Positions 8,997 to 18,115 of a stretch of DNA of 64,000 nt are shown here, piece by piece; positions within the stretch are counted from its first letter, which is position 1, and the number at the start of each line of letters is the position of its first letter. The position numbers and the translations under genes are program-made. The notes below the pieces were generated by a model. The model did no database searches and was not told the origin of the DNA. It saw only the letters and a list, made by a program, of their open reading frames with translations. Origin of the DNA: Peribacillus alkalitolerans (lineage in GTDB: Bacteria; Bacillota; Bacilli; Bacillales; DSM-1321); assembly GCF_010882125.1 (NCBI RefSeq), contig NZ_JAAGVZ010000017.1, positions 1 through 64,000 on the forward strand, written 5' to 3'.

Positions 8997-10970
8997 ATGA
9001 AAAAGACCATTATTGCTGAAGATTTATTAAAAATGAAATCAGTGACAGATCCTCAATTTTCTCCCGATGGTGAGAAGTTGGCCTTTGTACAGACTGAAAT
9101 GGATAAAGAAGATAATAAATATGTGTCGAATATTCATATTCTTTTTATGAAAAGTGGCGAAATAGTTTCTTGGACCCAAGGCAAAAATAGAAACACGTCA
9201 CCTCGCTGGTCCCCGGATGGAAAAACACTTGCATTTTTAAGCAATCGTTCAGGAAAGAATCAAATCTATGTAATGTCAACATCTGGAGGCGAAGCCAAGC
9301 AAGTGACAGAATTCACTAAAGGGGCTTCTTCCATCGTATGGTCTCCTTGTTCTAACTTGTTGCTTAGTAGCACTTCGCTAAAGGTAGATGAATCGTTCGA
9401 TGAGAAGGAAAAGGAAGAAAAGAAACCACAAGTGGACCATTATAAAGCATTACGATATAAGTCAGATGCTTCAGGATACATGAATGATTCCTACTCGCAG
9501 TTAGTCCTCATCAATGTTCTAACGGATGAGTTCGAAAGATTTACAAATGATGAATTCCATTATACCCCCTCTTCATTCAGTCCTGATGGGGCTCATATCG
9601 CCTTTACTGCTAGCCTTGAAGAGGAACCGGATTTTAACCTCCATTACCATGTGTATGTAATGGATTTACAAAGCAAAGAATCCCAAAAAATTGTGGAATC
9701 GCAAGGTTATTACTCCCAAGCAATTTGGTCCCCGGATGGGAAATATATAGCCTATTTGGGTCACGGGCTACAATATTTCAACGCTACAATTTCAAAGTTA
9801 TGGGTGTTTCATGTTGAAACAAGCTCCACAACTTGTCTAACAGGTGATTTGGATCTGAGTATCGGAGATTTTACTATTGGAGATTTCCAAATCGGGGCAT
9901 CTGCTCCAGGATATTTGTGGAGCAATGATGGGCTGGGCTTATATTTCCTTGCAACAGAAAAGGGATCAACAAACCTTCATTATACCGACTTGGCAAGCAA
10001 TATTACCCCAATCTTTTCAGATGGAAGACATATATACGGATACTCGATTCATGAAGAAACCCAAAAAGCCATATTCTGTATTAGTTCTTCTACCGAACCA
10101 GGCGACCTATACTCCTTTGATCTTGAGAATAAAGAATTAAATCAAGCTACAAACGCCAATAAAGAGATTCTTCAAAATAAACTAATCAGTTCTGCTGACG
10201 AGTTCACTTTTACTACATCGGATGGGCTTACTATTCAAGGTTGGATGATTAAACCTGCAGAATTTGAAGAAGGAAAAACCTACCCTGTTGTACTAGAAAT
10301 TCACGGAGGGCCCCATGCGATGTACGGTAATACGTACTATCATGAATTCCAAACACTCGCAGGCCAGGGTTTTGTTGTGATATACACTAATCCTCGTGGG
10401 AGCCTTGGATACGGTCAAGAATTTGTAAATGCTGTTCGTGGTGATTATGGTGGAAACGACTTTAAAGATTTAATGCAGGCTATTGATACTGCTATTGAAA
10501 GATATTCATTTATCGATAAAGAGAAGCAGTTTGTTACTGGTGGAAGTTATGGTGGTTTCATGACCAATTGGATTGTCGGTCACACAAACCGTTTCAAAGC
10601 TGCAGTTTCCCAACGATGTATCAGCAACTGGATCAGCTTTTATGGAGTGAGTGATATTGGATACTATTTTACCGAATGGCAAATTGACGGCACCATCTTT
10701 GATGACGTCGAAAAGCTTTGGGATCACTCTCCGTTAAAATATGCAAAGGATGTTCAAACTCCATTATTACTATTGCACGGTGAAAAGGATTATAGATGTC
10801 CTCTGGAGCAGGCTGAGCAATTTTTTGTAGCATTAAAAAGATTAAAGAAAGAAGTTGAACTTGTCACTTTCCCAAATGAGAATCATGAGGTTTCTCGAAG
10901 TGGAAAGCCTTGGATGAAAATAGCCCATGTCGAGCATATAAAAAATTGGTTTGTTAAACACTTAGATTAA
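8997..10970 (+). CDS. yuxL: S9 family prolyl-oligopeptidase-like peptidase
   Basis: Predicted cytosolic serine peptidase or acylaminoacyl-peptidase of family S9C. Its 657 residues equal the length of B. subtilis YuxL. The N-terminal half is a TolB/WD-like propeller with repeated SPDG and WSPDGK motifs. The C-terminal alpha/beta hydrolase domain (from about residue 400) carries the nucleophile elbow GGSYGGF (Ser near 517), the Asp in HGEKDYRCP (near 598) and the His in NENHEVSRSG (near 630), a complete catalytic triad. The start is fixed by AGGAGG 8 bases upstream. Monocistronic with its own terminator. The physiological substrate is unknown. Confidence 0.93.
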   Translation: MKKTIIAEDLLKMKSVTDPQFSPDGEKLAFVQTEMDKEDNKYVSNIHILFMKSGEIVSWTQGKNRNTSPRWSPDGKTLAFLSNRSGKNQIYVMSTSGGEAKQVTEFTKGASSIVWSPCSNLLLSSTSLKVDESFDEKEKEEKKPQVDHYKALRYKSDASGYMNDSYSQLVLINVLTDEFERFTNDEFHYTPSSFSPDGAHIAFTASLEEEPDFNLHYHVYVMDLQSKESQKIVESQGYYSQAIWSPDGKYIAYLGHGLQYFNATISKLWVFHVETSSTTCLTGDLDLSIGDFTIGDFQIGASAPGYLWSNDGLGLYFLATEKGSTNLHYTDLASNITPIFSDGRHIYGYSIHEETQKAIFCISSSTEPGDLYSFDLENKELNQATNANKEILQNKLISSADEFTFTTSDGLTIQGWMIKPAEFEEGKTYPVVLEIHGGPHAMYGNTYYHEFQTLAGQGFVVIYTNPRGSLGYGQEFVNAVRGDYGGNDFKDLMQAIDTAIERYSFIDKEKQFVTGGSYGGFMTNWIVGHTNRFKAAVSQRCISNWISFYGVSDIGYYFTEWQIDGTIFDDVEKLWDHSPLKYAKDVQTPLLLLHGEKDYRCPLEQAEQFFVALKRLKKEVELVTFPNENHEVSRSGKPWMKIAHVEHIKNWFVKHLD

Positions 10971-10984
10971 AGCCACATGGAACA

Positions 10985-11032
10985 GGCTGAATCCGATTTT
11001 CATAATAGAATTGGATTCAGTCTCTCTTTTTC
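10985..11032 (+). terminator. Terminator of the YuxL-like gene
   Basis: CTGAATCC / GGATTCAG stem with weaker flanking pairs, followed by CTCTTTTTCT. Confidence 0.75.
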
Positions 11033-11040
11033 TCCATAAT

Positions 11041-11098
11041 AAAAGGATGACTCATATTCAAACTTCACAATTAGCAAAGTTTTTTAGTCATCCTTTTT
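11041..11098. terminator. Bidirectional terminator hairpin
   Basis: Stem AAAGGATGACT (11042-11052) with AGTCATCCTTT (11086-11096), T-rich on both outgoing sides. It can serve the small membrane protein gene on the minus strand and act as a second stop for the peptidase gene. Confidence 0.75.
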
Positions 11099-11101
11099 CT
11101 A

Positions 11102-11242
11102 TCATCTTCTTCGCTTGATAAAATTCATAATAAATAAAATGACAGCAATAATTAATACGATATGGATTAAGCCACCAGCAGCTTTAAATACAAGGCCAAG
11201 AATCCAAATAACAATCAAGATTCCAATAAGAGTCCAAAGCAT
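11102..11242 (-). CDS. lmo0937-type small membrane protein
   Basis: A 46-residue, almost wholly hydrophobic protein with two closely spaced membrane segments separated by KAAGG and a basic end KRRR. This length and layout match the lmo0937 family of small Gram-positive membrane proteins (function unknown). The ribosome binding site AGGAGG lies about 10 bases before the ATG. It starts 73 bp downstream of the histidine kinase gene on the same strand, so it may be cotranscribed, and it ends at the 11041-11098 terminator. Confidence 0.75.
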   Translation of the reverse strand: MLWTLIGILIVIWILGLVFKAAGGLIHIVLIIAVILFIMNFIKRRR

Positions 11243-11315
11243 AAGCTTTCTTCCTCCTTTTATCTTGATTGTCATTCACTTACCCGAAAAAGTCGTTCTT
11301 ACTCCTGTTTCCTCT

Positions 11316-13118
11316 TTATGGTTGTATTAATGGAAACGTTAAAATGAATGTAGACCCTTTCCCCACTTCACTTTGAATTCGGATTTGACCCCCATGTCCT
11401 TCCACGATTTTAAATGAAACCATCATCCCAAGGCCGTTGCCCATTTTCTTTGTCGTAAAGAATGGTTCTCCTATTTTTAATAATTGATCCTGTGGAATTC
11501 CTTTTCCTGTGTCTGTGAAGGATAGTTGGACATGATCTTCTATTTTGCTTATCCTTATTGAAAGGTCTCCACCATTTGGCATTGCTTCAATTCCATTTTT
11601 CATAATGTTTAAAAATACTTGTTTAATCCTATCTTCTTCACATTTAATCCAAAGAGGTTCATCAACCGTTTTTAATTCAAATTGAACATTTTTCTTACTG
11701 GCTTCTATTTCAAGAAGGTCCAAGGTGGAAAGTATAATGGACATGACCGGTTTTGCTTGGAATTGATAATTCATTGGTTTAGCTAGTTGCATAAAATCCT
11801 CAACAATTGTATTTACACGCTCAATTTCATCTATAATGATTTCCAAATACTCCTGTCGTTCAGATGACGTTTCATCTAGTATCAAAAATTCCGTATACCC
11901 TCTCATGCTAGTAAGTGGATTTCGAATCTCATGTGCAACACCAGCCGCCATTTGCCCAAGAACAGAAAGCTTTTCCTGGCGTGAAATGATTTCTTCTGTT
12001 CTCTTACGTTCTGTAATATCATTTCTTATCGCTAAATATTGATATATTTTTCCGTTTTTATCAACGAAAGGAACAATGGTGGTATCCACCCAATAAAAGC
12101 TTCCGTCTTTTGCTTTATTCCGAATTTCGCCCTTCCATACATCTCCAGCATGAATCGTTTTCCATAATTCTTTAAAGAATTCCCTAGAATGATATCCTGA
12201 GTTCAAAATGGAATGATTTTGACCAATTAATTCGTCTCTACTATATTTAGAAATTTGGCATAAGGTATCATTTACAGATGTAATGATTCCTTTTTCATCA
12301 GTAATGGCCACAATAGCCGCTTGGTCAAGGGCAGATTTGATATCTGATAATTCCTTTAATGTATCTTTTAAATGATTTTCTGTGATTTCATTGGCGTTCT
12401 TTTTACTAGTCATCATTTTGGTAAAAATTAAGCTACCCACAATGACCAACATTAAAAATAAGAACAAATAGACAATGCTCGAAAATGGAAGTTTGTTTAC
12501 ATTTTGAGATATCCCGTCTACTTTTCCATAATACAAGGATTTAACTAATAGGAAAAAAGCGAGGACAATCCCACTCGTTAATATCGAAGAAGCCAACGGT
12601 TTATACCAAGCGAGATCCTGAGATGAAATTTTAGAAAAAAACAGTGCCCAAAAGGATAGGTAAACCAAGGCATATACGATTATGATCGACACAATAAGGA
12701 TAGGGTAATGATACGTTGCCCCTAGGTTAGCAGAATATAATCCAAGGATGTTTGAAATGAATATGGCAATTGTTAAAAAACCACTTCCTATTAAGAGCCT
12801 ATGCTGTTTTTGGACTCCATCCGTTATGAAATAAAAAGCAATCACTGCTAAGAAAAATCCTGCAACCATGGAGATTATTGATACCACTAATCGTTGGTCA
12901 AGTGAATACTCAATATTTATCGCAAGAATGCCAAAATAGTTCATCATCCACATTCCAATGGAAATGGATGAAACACCACCCCAAAATAAAAAGCCTTTAT
13001 TTCTCTTTGTATGATGCATATGGGTTAATAAATCTAAAGACGTAAAGGCCGCCATAAATGTCAATATTATTGCTATTAATGTTAAGACTGGATTAAATGA
13101 TAAAATAAATGATTCCAT
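11316..13118 (-). CDS. Membrane PAS-domain sensor histidine kinase, sporulation-kinase type
   Basis: Two-component sensor kinase. The N-terminal 235 residues form about seven membrane helices resembling an MHYT sensor (HMHHT near residue 33, GIGMWMMNYFGI near 54), but the canonical MHYT motifs are degenerate. A PAS domain follows (about 255-375, ending ITERKRTEEI). HisKA has the phosphoacceptor His near 395 in AGVAHEIRNPL, and the HATPase domain has the N, G1 and G2 boxes (NIMKNGIEA, DTGKGIP, GNGLGM). The H-box wording is that of the KinA-E phosphorelay kinases of Bacillus. No response regulator is adjacent, which fits an orphan phosphorelay kinase. GGAGG precedes the ATG. The signal sensed is unknown. 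Confidence 0.88.
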   Translation of the reverse strand: MESFILSFNPVLTLIAIILTFMAAFTSLDLLTHMHHTKRNKGFLFWGGVSSISIGMWMMNYFGILAINIEYSLDQRLVVSIISMVAGFFLAVIAFYFITDGVQKQHRLLIGSGFLTIAIFISNILGLYSANLGATYHYPILIVSIIIVYALVYLSFWALFFSKISSQDLAWYKPLASSILTSGIVLAFFLLVKSLYYGKVDGISQNVNKLPFSSIVYLFLFLMLVIVGSLIFTKMMTSKKNANEITENHLKDTLKELSDIKSALDQAAIVAITDEKGIITSVNDTLCQISKYSRDELIGQNHSILNSGYHSREFFKELWKTIHAGDVWKGEIRNKAKDGSFYWVDTTIVPFVDKNGKIYQYLAIRNDITERKRTEEIISRQEKLSVLGQMAAGVAHEIRNPLTSMRGYTEFLILDETSSERQEYLEIIIDEIERVNTIVEDFMQLAKPMNYQFQAKPVMSIILSTLDLLEIEASKKNVQFELKTVDEPLWIKCEEDRIKQVFLNIMKNGIEAMPNGGDLSIRISKIEDHVQLSFTDTGKGIPQDQLLKIGEPFFTTKKMGNGLGMMVSFKIVEGHGGQIRIQSEVGKGSTFILTFPLIQP

Positions 13119-13304
13119 CTATGCGCCTCCTTTTTACATGAATAATTTGATTGTAATAGAATCTCTTTAAACATTAAACATTTTTTGTCATAATGACTGC
13201 AAATATTAAATGATGGCAATTATTGTGTGTATTTAACGAAGGTTTACCCTGCCTTATGGAAAAATAAGGCTGTTTTCGTAAACTTTGGTGCTATTTACCA
13301 AGGG

Positions 13305-13443
13305 AGTGGTTGATTTCCGCTTCAGGATGCTCTCTTTCCGCGGGGCGGGCGGTGAGCCTCCTCGGCGCTTTACGCCTGTGGGGTCTCACCTGTCCCGCTG
13401 CTCCCGCTGGAGTCTCGCACCTTCCGCTCCAATCAACCTGTTT
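13305..13443 (-). repeat. GC-rich interspersed repeat, copy 1
   Basis: Contains GGTTGATTTCCGC at one end and CGCTCCAATCAACC at the other, with CCGCGGGG, GAGCCTCCTCGGCG and CTGTGGGGTCTCACC inside. Much richer in GC than its surroundings. Related copies occur at 20129, 38871, 53582, 55334, 59385 and 60066. The open reading frame across it is not treated as a gene. Nothing else was recognised between 13119 and 13500. Confidence 0.8.
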
Positions 13444-13500
13444 ATTAACCGTTTGCTTCAACAAAACCAATTAAAAACAACAAATCTTTAGAAAAGAGCC

Positions 13501-13541
13501 AAAAATAAAAACGAGCCTTAGAATAGTTTCTAAAGACTCGT
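13501..13541 (-). terminator. Terminator of the LysM/3D protein gene
   Basis: Minus-strand stem ACGAGtCTTTAGAA / TTCTAAgGCTCGT followed by TTTTATTTTT. Confidence 0.85.
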
Positions 13542-13572
13542 TTATAGGAGTAATATAATAAGTTTTTTTTCC

Positions 13573-14352
13573 TCAGTCAAGAATTTTCACTTCGACTTGG
13601 CGTTTACCCCAAGCTAAAGCTGCGTCTTCAGAAGGAATGAATAAATCAACCCTTTTACCTTTAATCGCTCCACCCGTATCTTCGGCTGTGGCATAACCAT
13701 AACCTTCAACGTAAACCTTTGAACCTAGTGGAATTACTTTAGGATCTACAGCAATGACCTTTTTGTCCGGATTAGCTTTGAGGTCAACACCTGTTTTTGT
13801 TATCCCGATACAACCTTCACAATCGGCAGTATAAGCTGTAGCTGTTACAGTAACTTCTTTTACAACTTTTTCTTCTTTAACTGCAGTTTCAGCAGTAGTG
13901 CTTGCTGCAGGTTCATTTACTGAAGGGTTTTGGTCTTTAACTTCTTTTTTAGCTGCAGTATTTTCTTTTGCTACAGGCTTCTTTTTTGCTTTTGGTGCCT
14001 GTTCTGTATATATTACTAACTTCTGACCATCTACGATCAGCTCGTATTTAAGATTGTTCCAGTCTTTGATTTGATCAACTGTCACATTATATTTTTCAGC
14101 AATGCTCCATAATGAGTCACCAGAAACTACTGTATAGATTTCTTCAGGTGCGATAATTAACGTTTCATCTGCTTTTATCAAATCGGAAGTTAATCCATTC
14201 CATCCTCTTAATTGATCTACAGTTGCTCCATGTTGTTTAGATAAATCCCATAAAGTATCACCTTTATTAATAACTACTTCTTCCGCATTCGCTCGACCTG
14301 CGATAGAAGTGAACGTTGCTAACGCAGCTATTGTAAGTATTGATTTTCTCAT
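13573..14352 (-). CDS. Secreted LysM and 3D-domain cell-wall protein (YocH-like)
   Basis: Predicted exported peptidoglycan-binding protein with a lytic-type C-terminal domain, in the B. subtilis YocH group. Layout of 259 residues: signal peptide (about 1-23, ending GRANA); two LysM modules (about 25-68 with GDTLWDLSKQHG, and 73-115 with GDSLWSIAEKYNVT); a Lys/Ala/Glu-rich linker (120-165); and a 3D domain (about 168-259) with TATAYTADCEGC and the invariant-type Asp residues in AVDPKVIPLG and AEDTGG. The ribosome binding site GGAGG is close to the ATG. A weak WalR-box-like pair (TGTTAC-N5-TAATAT) is visible near 14440; YocH in B. subtilis is WalR-regulated, but this site is imperfect. Confidence 0.9.
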   Translation of the reverse strand: MRKSILTIAALATFTSIAGRANAEEVVINKGDTLWDLSKQHGATVDQLRGWNGLTSDLIKADETLIIAPEEIYTVVSGDSLWSIAEKYNVTVDQIKDWNNLKYELIVDGQKLVIYTEQAPKAKKKPVAKENTAAKKEVKDQNPSVNEPAASTTAETAVKEEKVVKEVTVTATAYTADCEGCIGITKTGVDLKANPDKKVIAVDPKVIPLGSKVYVEGYGYATAEDTGGAIKGKRVDLFIPSEDAALAWGKRQVEVKILD

Positions 14353-14482
14353 GTAATTACCTCCGCTCGTTTTTAGCTAACGGAGACAATCATATCATGT
14401 ATATGCGAAATCCAAAGAACAGCACGGTAATAATTATATTACAAAAGTAACAGACGTTTGACGATGCAATGACGAGTTGTCA

Positions 14483-14519
14483 GAAAAATGAAAATTCGAC
14501 CTAAAAATTAAGGTCGAAT
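14483..14519 (-). terminator. Terminator of the YdjO-like gene
   Basis: Perfect 9-bp stem ATTCGACCT (14494-14502) / AGGTCGAAT (14511-14519), followed on the minus strand by TTTTCATTTTTC. Confidence 0.75.
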
Positions 14520-14537
14520 CCTACTATGTATTTCCTA

Positions 14538-14723
14538 TTATTTTATACGAGGCAGCTCTCTTACTTCTTCTACCATATCATTCCCACAGAAAGGGCAAAG
14601 TAAAGCATCTGTAGCAAATTCCTTCCTCATCCAGCCATTGCAGGTATCGGTAATGCATGAAAAAACGACTGTATTTTCAATAATGACCTCTTCAAAATCC
14701 TGTTGCTTTTTAGAAAAATACAT
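14538..14723 (-). CDS. YdjO-like small zinc-ribbon protein
   Basis: 61 residues with an N-terminal YFSKK segment, then FSCITDTCNGWMRKEF and LLCPFCGNDM, giving four cysteines arranged as a likely zinc ribbon. The order and spacing match the Bacillus YdjO family, annotated as cold-inducible; the molecular function is unknown. The ribosome binding site AAAGGAGGG lies about 8 bases before the ATG. Monocistronic with its own terminator. Confidence 0.75.
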   Translation of the reverse strand: MYFSKKQQDFEEVIIENTVVFSCITDTCNGWMRKEFATDALLCPFCGNDMVEEVRELPRIK

Positions 14724-14898
14724 TGCAAGTGCCCTCCTTTATTCGTGACACGCATTTGCCACATAGAGATAGCATATGCAATTTTTACATGAATTATGAA
14801 TGAAATCCCAACTTATCTTTCCCATAACTTTATACTTTATCTTTTTAGATTTTTTTTAGATAATGAAGGATGACTGCTAAATAAAAGGGGAGCATGAA

Positions 14899-17061
14899 AT
14901 GAAACTACTTTCGTCTATAGTGGTCACTCTAAGGAAACCACTTCTTGCATTATGGCTTATACTTGCTGTAGTCCTTTCCTATCTGGCCATACAACTGCCA
15001 ACTAAATTAAATGGTGATGGATTTGAGATGGATGGCGATTACAACTTAGTCCAAAAGGAATTATCAGATACTTTCGATTTACCAAAGTCCAGTCTTCTGA
15101 TACTCTTCCAAAAGGAAAAAAATCAATCTGAAACGGATTTTAAAAATGAAATTGACACTGCTATACAAGATCTTTCCGATTTAAAAATTACAGAATCCAT
15201 TCAATCCCCTCTAAACCATGCAAAATTGTATAAAGAAGGATATGCATATACCATTCTTTCATTCGATAAATCTGAAAACGACATGTCCCTTCAGGTAGAA
15301 AAAGTTAGAGATACTATGGAAAAGTATGACCACACCATGGTGACCGGCGCTCCTGTAATAAGGGAAGACATGAACAAAGCAAGCCAGGATGATTTAAAAA
15401 GAGCTGAGCTTATCGGGCTCCCAGTAGCAATCATCGTGCTGTTATTTGCTTTTGGAAGTATTGTAGCATCGATTGTACCCATTATCATTGGTGCTGTGAC
15501 TGTCTTATCTTCATTTGGCATTTTGACCTTGCTTGGTGATTCTTTGAATCTGTCTATTTTCTTATTAAATGTTGTACCAATGGTTGGCCTCGCATTAAGC
15601 ATTGATTTTGCTTTATTGTTCATTAACCGTTACCGTGAAGAATATACGGGTACTAATAAATTTGAAGCAATCAGAAAAACAGTCATGACTGCGGGACGGT
15701 CAATACTATTTTCTGCGCTATGCGTCTTCATTGGTCTGGCTGCAATGATGGTCATTAAGATTGACATTTTCCAGACAGTAGCCATTGGAGGAATGGTGGT
15801 AGTAGCCCTAGCCGTCATTACTTCTTTAACCTTGCTGCCTGCCCTTCTATTGCTTTTAGGTGATAAACTGAATAAAGGCATGCTAATTAAACCTAATAAA
15901 TCTGGTACGAATGGCTGGAGAAAATTCGCTGAGAGTGTAATGAAACGACCGATTATCATCACACTATTTGCAATAACAATACTTGTTATTGGAATCCTTC
16001 CAGTTCAAAATATCAGATTAGCCATTCCTGACTCAGACTCTTTACCTAAGGAATATGAATCTAGAAAAGCATTGGATATTATCCAAGACGAGTTCCTTGA
16101 AAAGGATTCAAGTACCGTTTATGTAGTTGCAGAAAGAAAGGGATCCTGGGTAAATTCTGAAGGATTAAAAGAGCTTGAGAATCTTGTGAGCGAATTAAAA
16201 AAGGACGATATCGTTACGGAAGTTGAATCTTTGTATAGCTATAGCGGAACTAAGACTAGTAATGAATTAGAAATGGCTTTAAAAAATCCACAAATCAAAC
16301 AATCACTTGAACCTGTAATGGAGCAATTCATAAATGAGGAAAAGCTGCTCTTGCCTGTTACCCTTTCTAAACAAGACACTTCTGAAGAAGCAAAAGATTG
16401 GATCAGGAACTGGAGCAAAAAGGATTGGGATTATTCTTTAACATTTGGAGGAAGTGTAAAATTTAATCAAGAAATTTTTGATGAAATCTTTGAGAAGCTT
16501 CCTATTGGAATGGCGATCATTTTGATTTCCACTTACCTCATATTAATGGTTGGGTTCCGTTCAATCATTATTCCATTGAAAGCTATTATAATGAATGTTA
16601 TTGGGCTATCTTCTACTTTCGGAATCCTTGTTTGGTTATTCCAAGAAGGACATTTCGGTCTTGCCCAAACTGATATTGCGCTCGTCCTTCCGGTTTTTGT
16701 GTTCAGTTTAGTATTCGGTCTAAGTATGGATTATGAAGTATTTTTAATATCTCGAATCCATGAAATTTATTTAAAGACAGGTAATAACGATGAAGCAACT
16801 GCAGCTGGCCTAGCTTCTACAAGTAAAATTATTACCTCAGCCGCCCTAATCATGATTGTAATAACTGGGGCATTCGCATTTACTGGCGTTGTTCCTGTAA
16901 AACAAATTGGGATTGGAATTGCTTTGGCGATCTTTATAGACGCAACTATTATACGCATGCTACTTGTACCTGCATTAATGAAGCTTTTAGGTGATTGGAA
17001 CTGGTGGATGCCATTTGTCAAAAAACAAAAACCAGAAATGAAAAAAGCTTCCGGTGAATAA
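14899..17061 (+). CDS. ydfJ: MMPL family (RND-type) membrane transporter, YdfJ-like
   Basis: Proton-driven export protein of the MMPL branch of the RND superfamily; the substrate is unknown (lipids or drugs in relatives). The 720 residues fit B. subtilis YdfJ (about 724). It shows two repeats, each with one membrane helix, a large extracellular loop and five more helices. TM segments cluster near residues 10-30, 170-330 and 350-370, and then near 545-700. The MMPL signature GLALSIDFALLFINRYREE (about 230-248) and its repeat copy FGLSMDYEVFLISRI (about 610-625) contain the Asp residues expected in proton relay. GGGG precedes the ATG. Confidence 0.9.
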   Translation: MKLLSSIVVTLRKPLLALWLILAVVLSYLAIQLPTKLNGDGFEMDGDYNLVQKELSDTFDLPKSSLLILFQKEKNQSETDFKNEIDTAIQDLSDLKITESIQSPLNHAKLYKEGYAYTILSFDKSENDMSLQVEKVRDTMEKYDHTMVTGAPVIREDMNKASQDDLKRAELIGLPVAIIVLLFAFGSIVASIVPIIIGAVTVLSSFGILTLLGDSLNLSIFLLNVVPMVGLALSIDFALLFINRYREEYTGTNKFEAIRKTVMTAGRSILFSALCVFIGLAAMMVIKIDIFQTVAIGGMVVVALAVITSLTLLPALLLLLGDKLNKGMLIKPNKSGTNGWRKFAESVMKRPIIITLFAITILVIGILPVQNIRLAIPDSDSLPKEYESRKALDIIQDEFLEKDSSTVYVVAERKGSWVNSEGLKELENLVSELKKDDIVTEVESLYSYSGTKTSNELEMALKNPQIKQSLEPVMEQFINEEKLLLPVTLSKQDTSEEAKDWIRNWSKKDWDYSLTFGGSVKFNQEIFDEIFEKLPIGMAIILISTYLILMVGFRSIIIPLKAIIMNVIGLSSTFGILVWLFQEGHFGLAQTDIALVLPVFVFSLVFGLSMDYEVFLISRIHEIYLKTGNNDEATAAGLASTSKIITSAALIMIVITGAFAFTGVVPVKQIGIGIALAIFIDATIIRMLLVPALMKLLGDWNWWMPFVKKQKPEMKKASGE

Positions 17062-17083
17062 AAAAGCTTCAAATATAATAAAT

Positions 17084-17118
17084 AAAGGCAAGCGCTAATA
17101 TTAATGCGCTTGCCTTTT
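17084..17118. terminator. Bidirectional terminator between the MMPL gene and cvfB
   Basis: Perfect 12-bp stem AAAGGCAAGCGC / GCGCTTGCCTTT with a 10-base loop between convergent genes. Confidence 0.9.
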
Positions 17119-17121
17119 AGT

Positions 17122-17988
17122 TTATCTACGATCCGACGTATAGGTCCAGCCATCCTCTTGATATACCTTGTCTTCTTTCATCAATTTGCCTAGTGCCCTT
17201 TTAAAGGAACCTTTGCTCATATTGAAGAAATCCTTGATGATCTCTGGGTCGGACTTATCGCCATACGGCATCGCCCCACCTCTTCCAATCAAATAGGTTA
17301 AGACTACTTCAGCATCATCATCGATTTTATCCTTACTGAATGGAAGCAGAGATCCATTTAAGCTGCCATCCTCCTTTAGGTCAATGATTCTGACGCTGAT
17401 TTTTTCTCCTAAACGAGGCTCCACTGGCCTTTCGCTTTCGTGAATGAAGCATTTATACCCTTCGTCTGTAATGACATAAGTTCCAACCTTTTTTAATTTA
17501 TAAACTCTACCTGTAAGAGTGGCATTGTACAACTTCTCTTTAGGCTTTTTCCCTAGGTTGGATAATATGGCATCCTCTGAAGCTAAATGCGCAAATAAGC
17601 GATCCTTACGATCCCGCTTCAAAGTCACAAACAGCTGGTCCCCAGAATTAGGCCATAATTCTGTAAACAAAGGAAGCTCATCCTTCGAAACAAGAATGTC
17701 TTTGCTCAAACCAATGTTGACAAACACTCCTAAATCTTTTTGCTTTCCTACCACTTCAGCCCATCCATAATCTTCTTCAGTAATAGCTGGTATCTTCATT
17801 GTCGCAGTTATCCTGCCTAATTTATCATGATATAGAAAAACGTCAATCCAGTCTCCTATTTCAATCTCGCCTTCAACTTCCCTATTAGGTAAAAGAACAT
17901 CTTCCACTCGATTTGTCAAAAAATACCCAAAATCGGTTTGGCGGTCTACAAGCAATTCTTCAACCGTACCGGGCAATAAATTCGTCAT
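17122..17988 (-). CDS. cvfB: CvfB/YitL S1-domain RNA-binding protein
   Basis: RNA-binding regulator of the CvfB family (conserved virulence factor B in staphylococci, YitL in B. subtilis). The 288 residues contain several S1-like OB folds (about 5-60, 65-140 with DYGWAEVVGKQKDLGVFVNIGL, quoted in part below 20 per stretch, and 145-210) and a C-terminal winged helix (about 225-285 with LIGRGGAMPYGDKSDPEII). I start at the ATG at 17988, because AGGAGG lies 7-8 bases before it; upstream in-frame ATGs have no ribosome binding site. Convergent with the MMPL gene and monocistronic. Confidence 0.88.
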   Translation of the reverse strand: MTNLLPGTVEELLVDRQTDFGYFLTNRVEDVLLPNREVEGEIEIGDWIDVFLYHDKLGRITATMKIPAITEEDYGWAEVVGKQKDLGVFVNIGLSKDILVSKDELPLFTELWPNSGDQLFVTLKRDRKDRLFAHLASEDAILSNLGKKPKEKLYNATLTGRVYKLKKVGTYVITDEGYKCFIHESERPVEPRLGEKISVRIIDLKEDGSLNGSLLPFSKDKIDDDAEVVLTYLIGRGGAMPYGDKSDPEIIKDFFNMSKGSFKRALGKLMKEDKVYQEDGWTYTSDRR

Positions 17989-18115
17989 TGCCAAACCTCC
18001 TTTTTTTTTCACTGTTTTATACTGTACCATGTTATACCATAACTGTATAGCTGTTGTTACCATTGTTGTCAAGCAAGTGTCTATTCATTCCAACATTGGT
18101 TAAAGAGAAATTGCA

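Noticed and set aside
13285-13491. ORFs inside the GC-rich repeats (also 53552-53809, 55315-55524, 59449-59646)
   Set aside because: They exist only because the repeat has few stops, appear on both strands, lack ribosome binding sites and differ in frame between copies.
14395-14460. WalR-like box upstream of the LysM/3D gene
   Set aside because: TGTTAC-N5-TAATAT has a poor second half; kept only as a remark in the gene entry.
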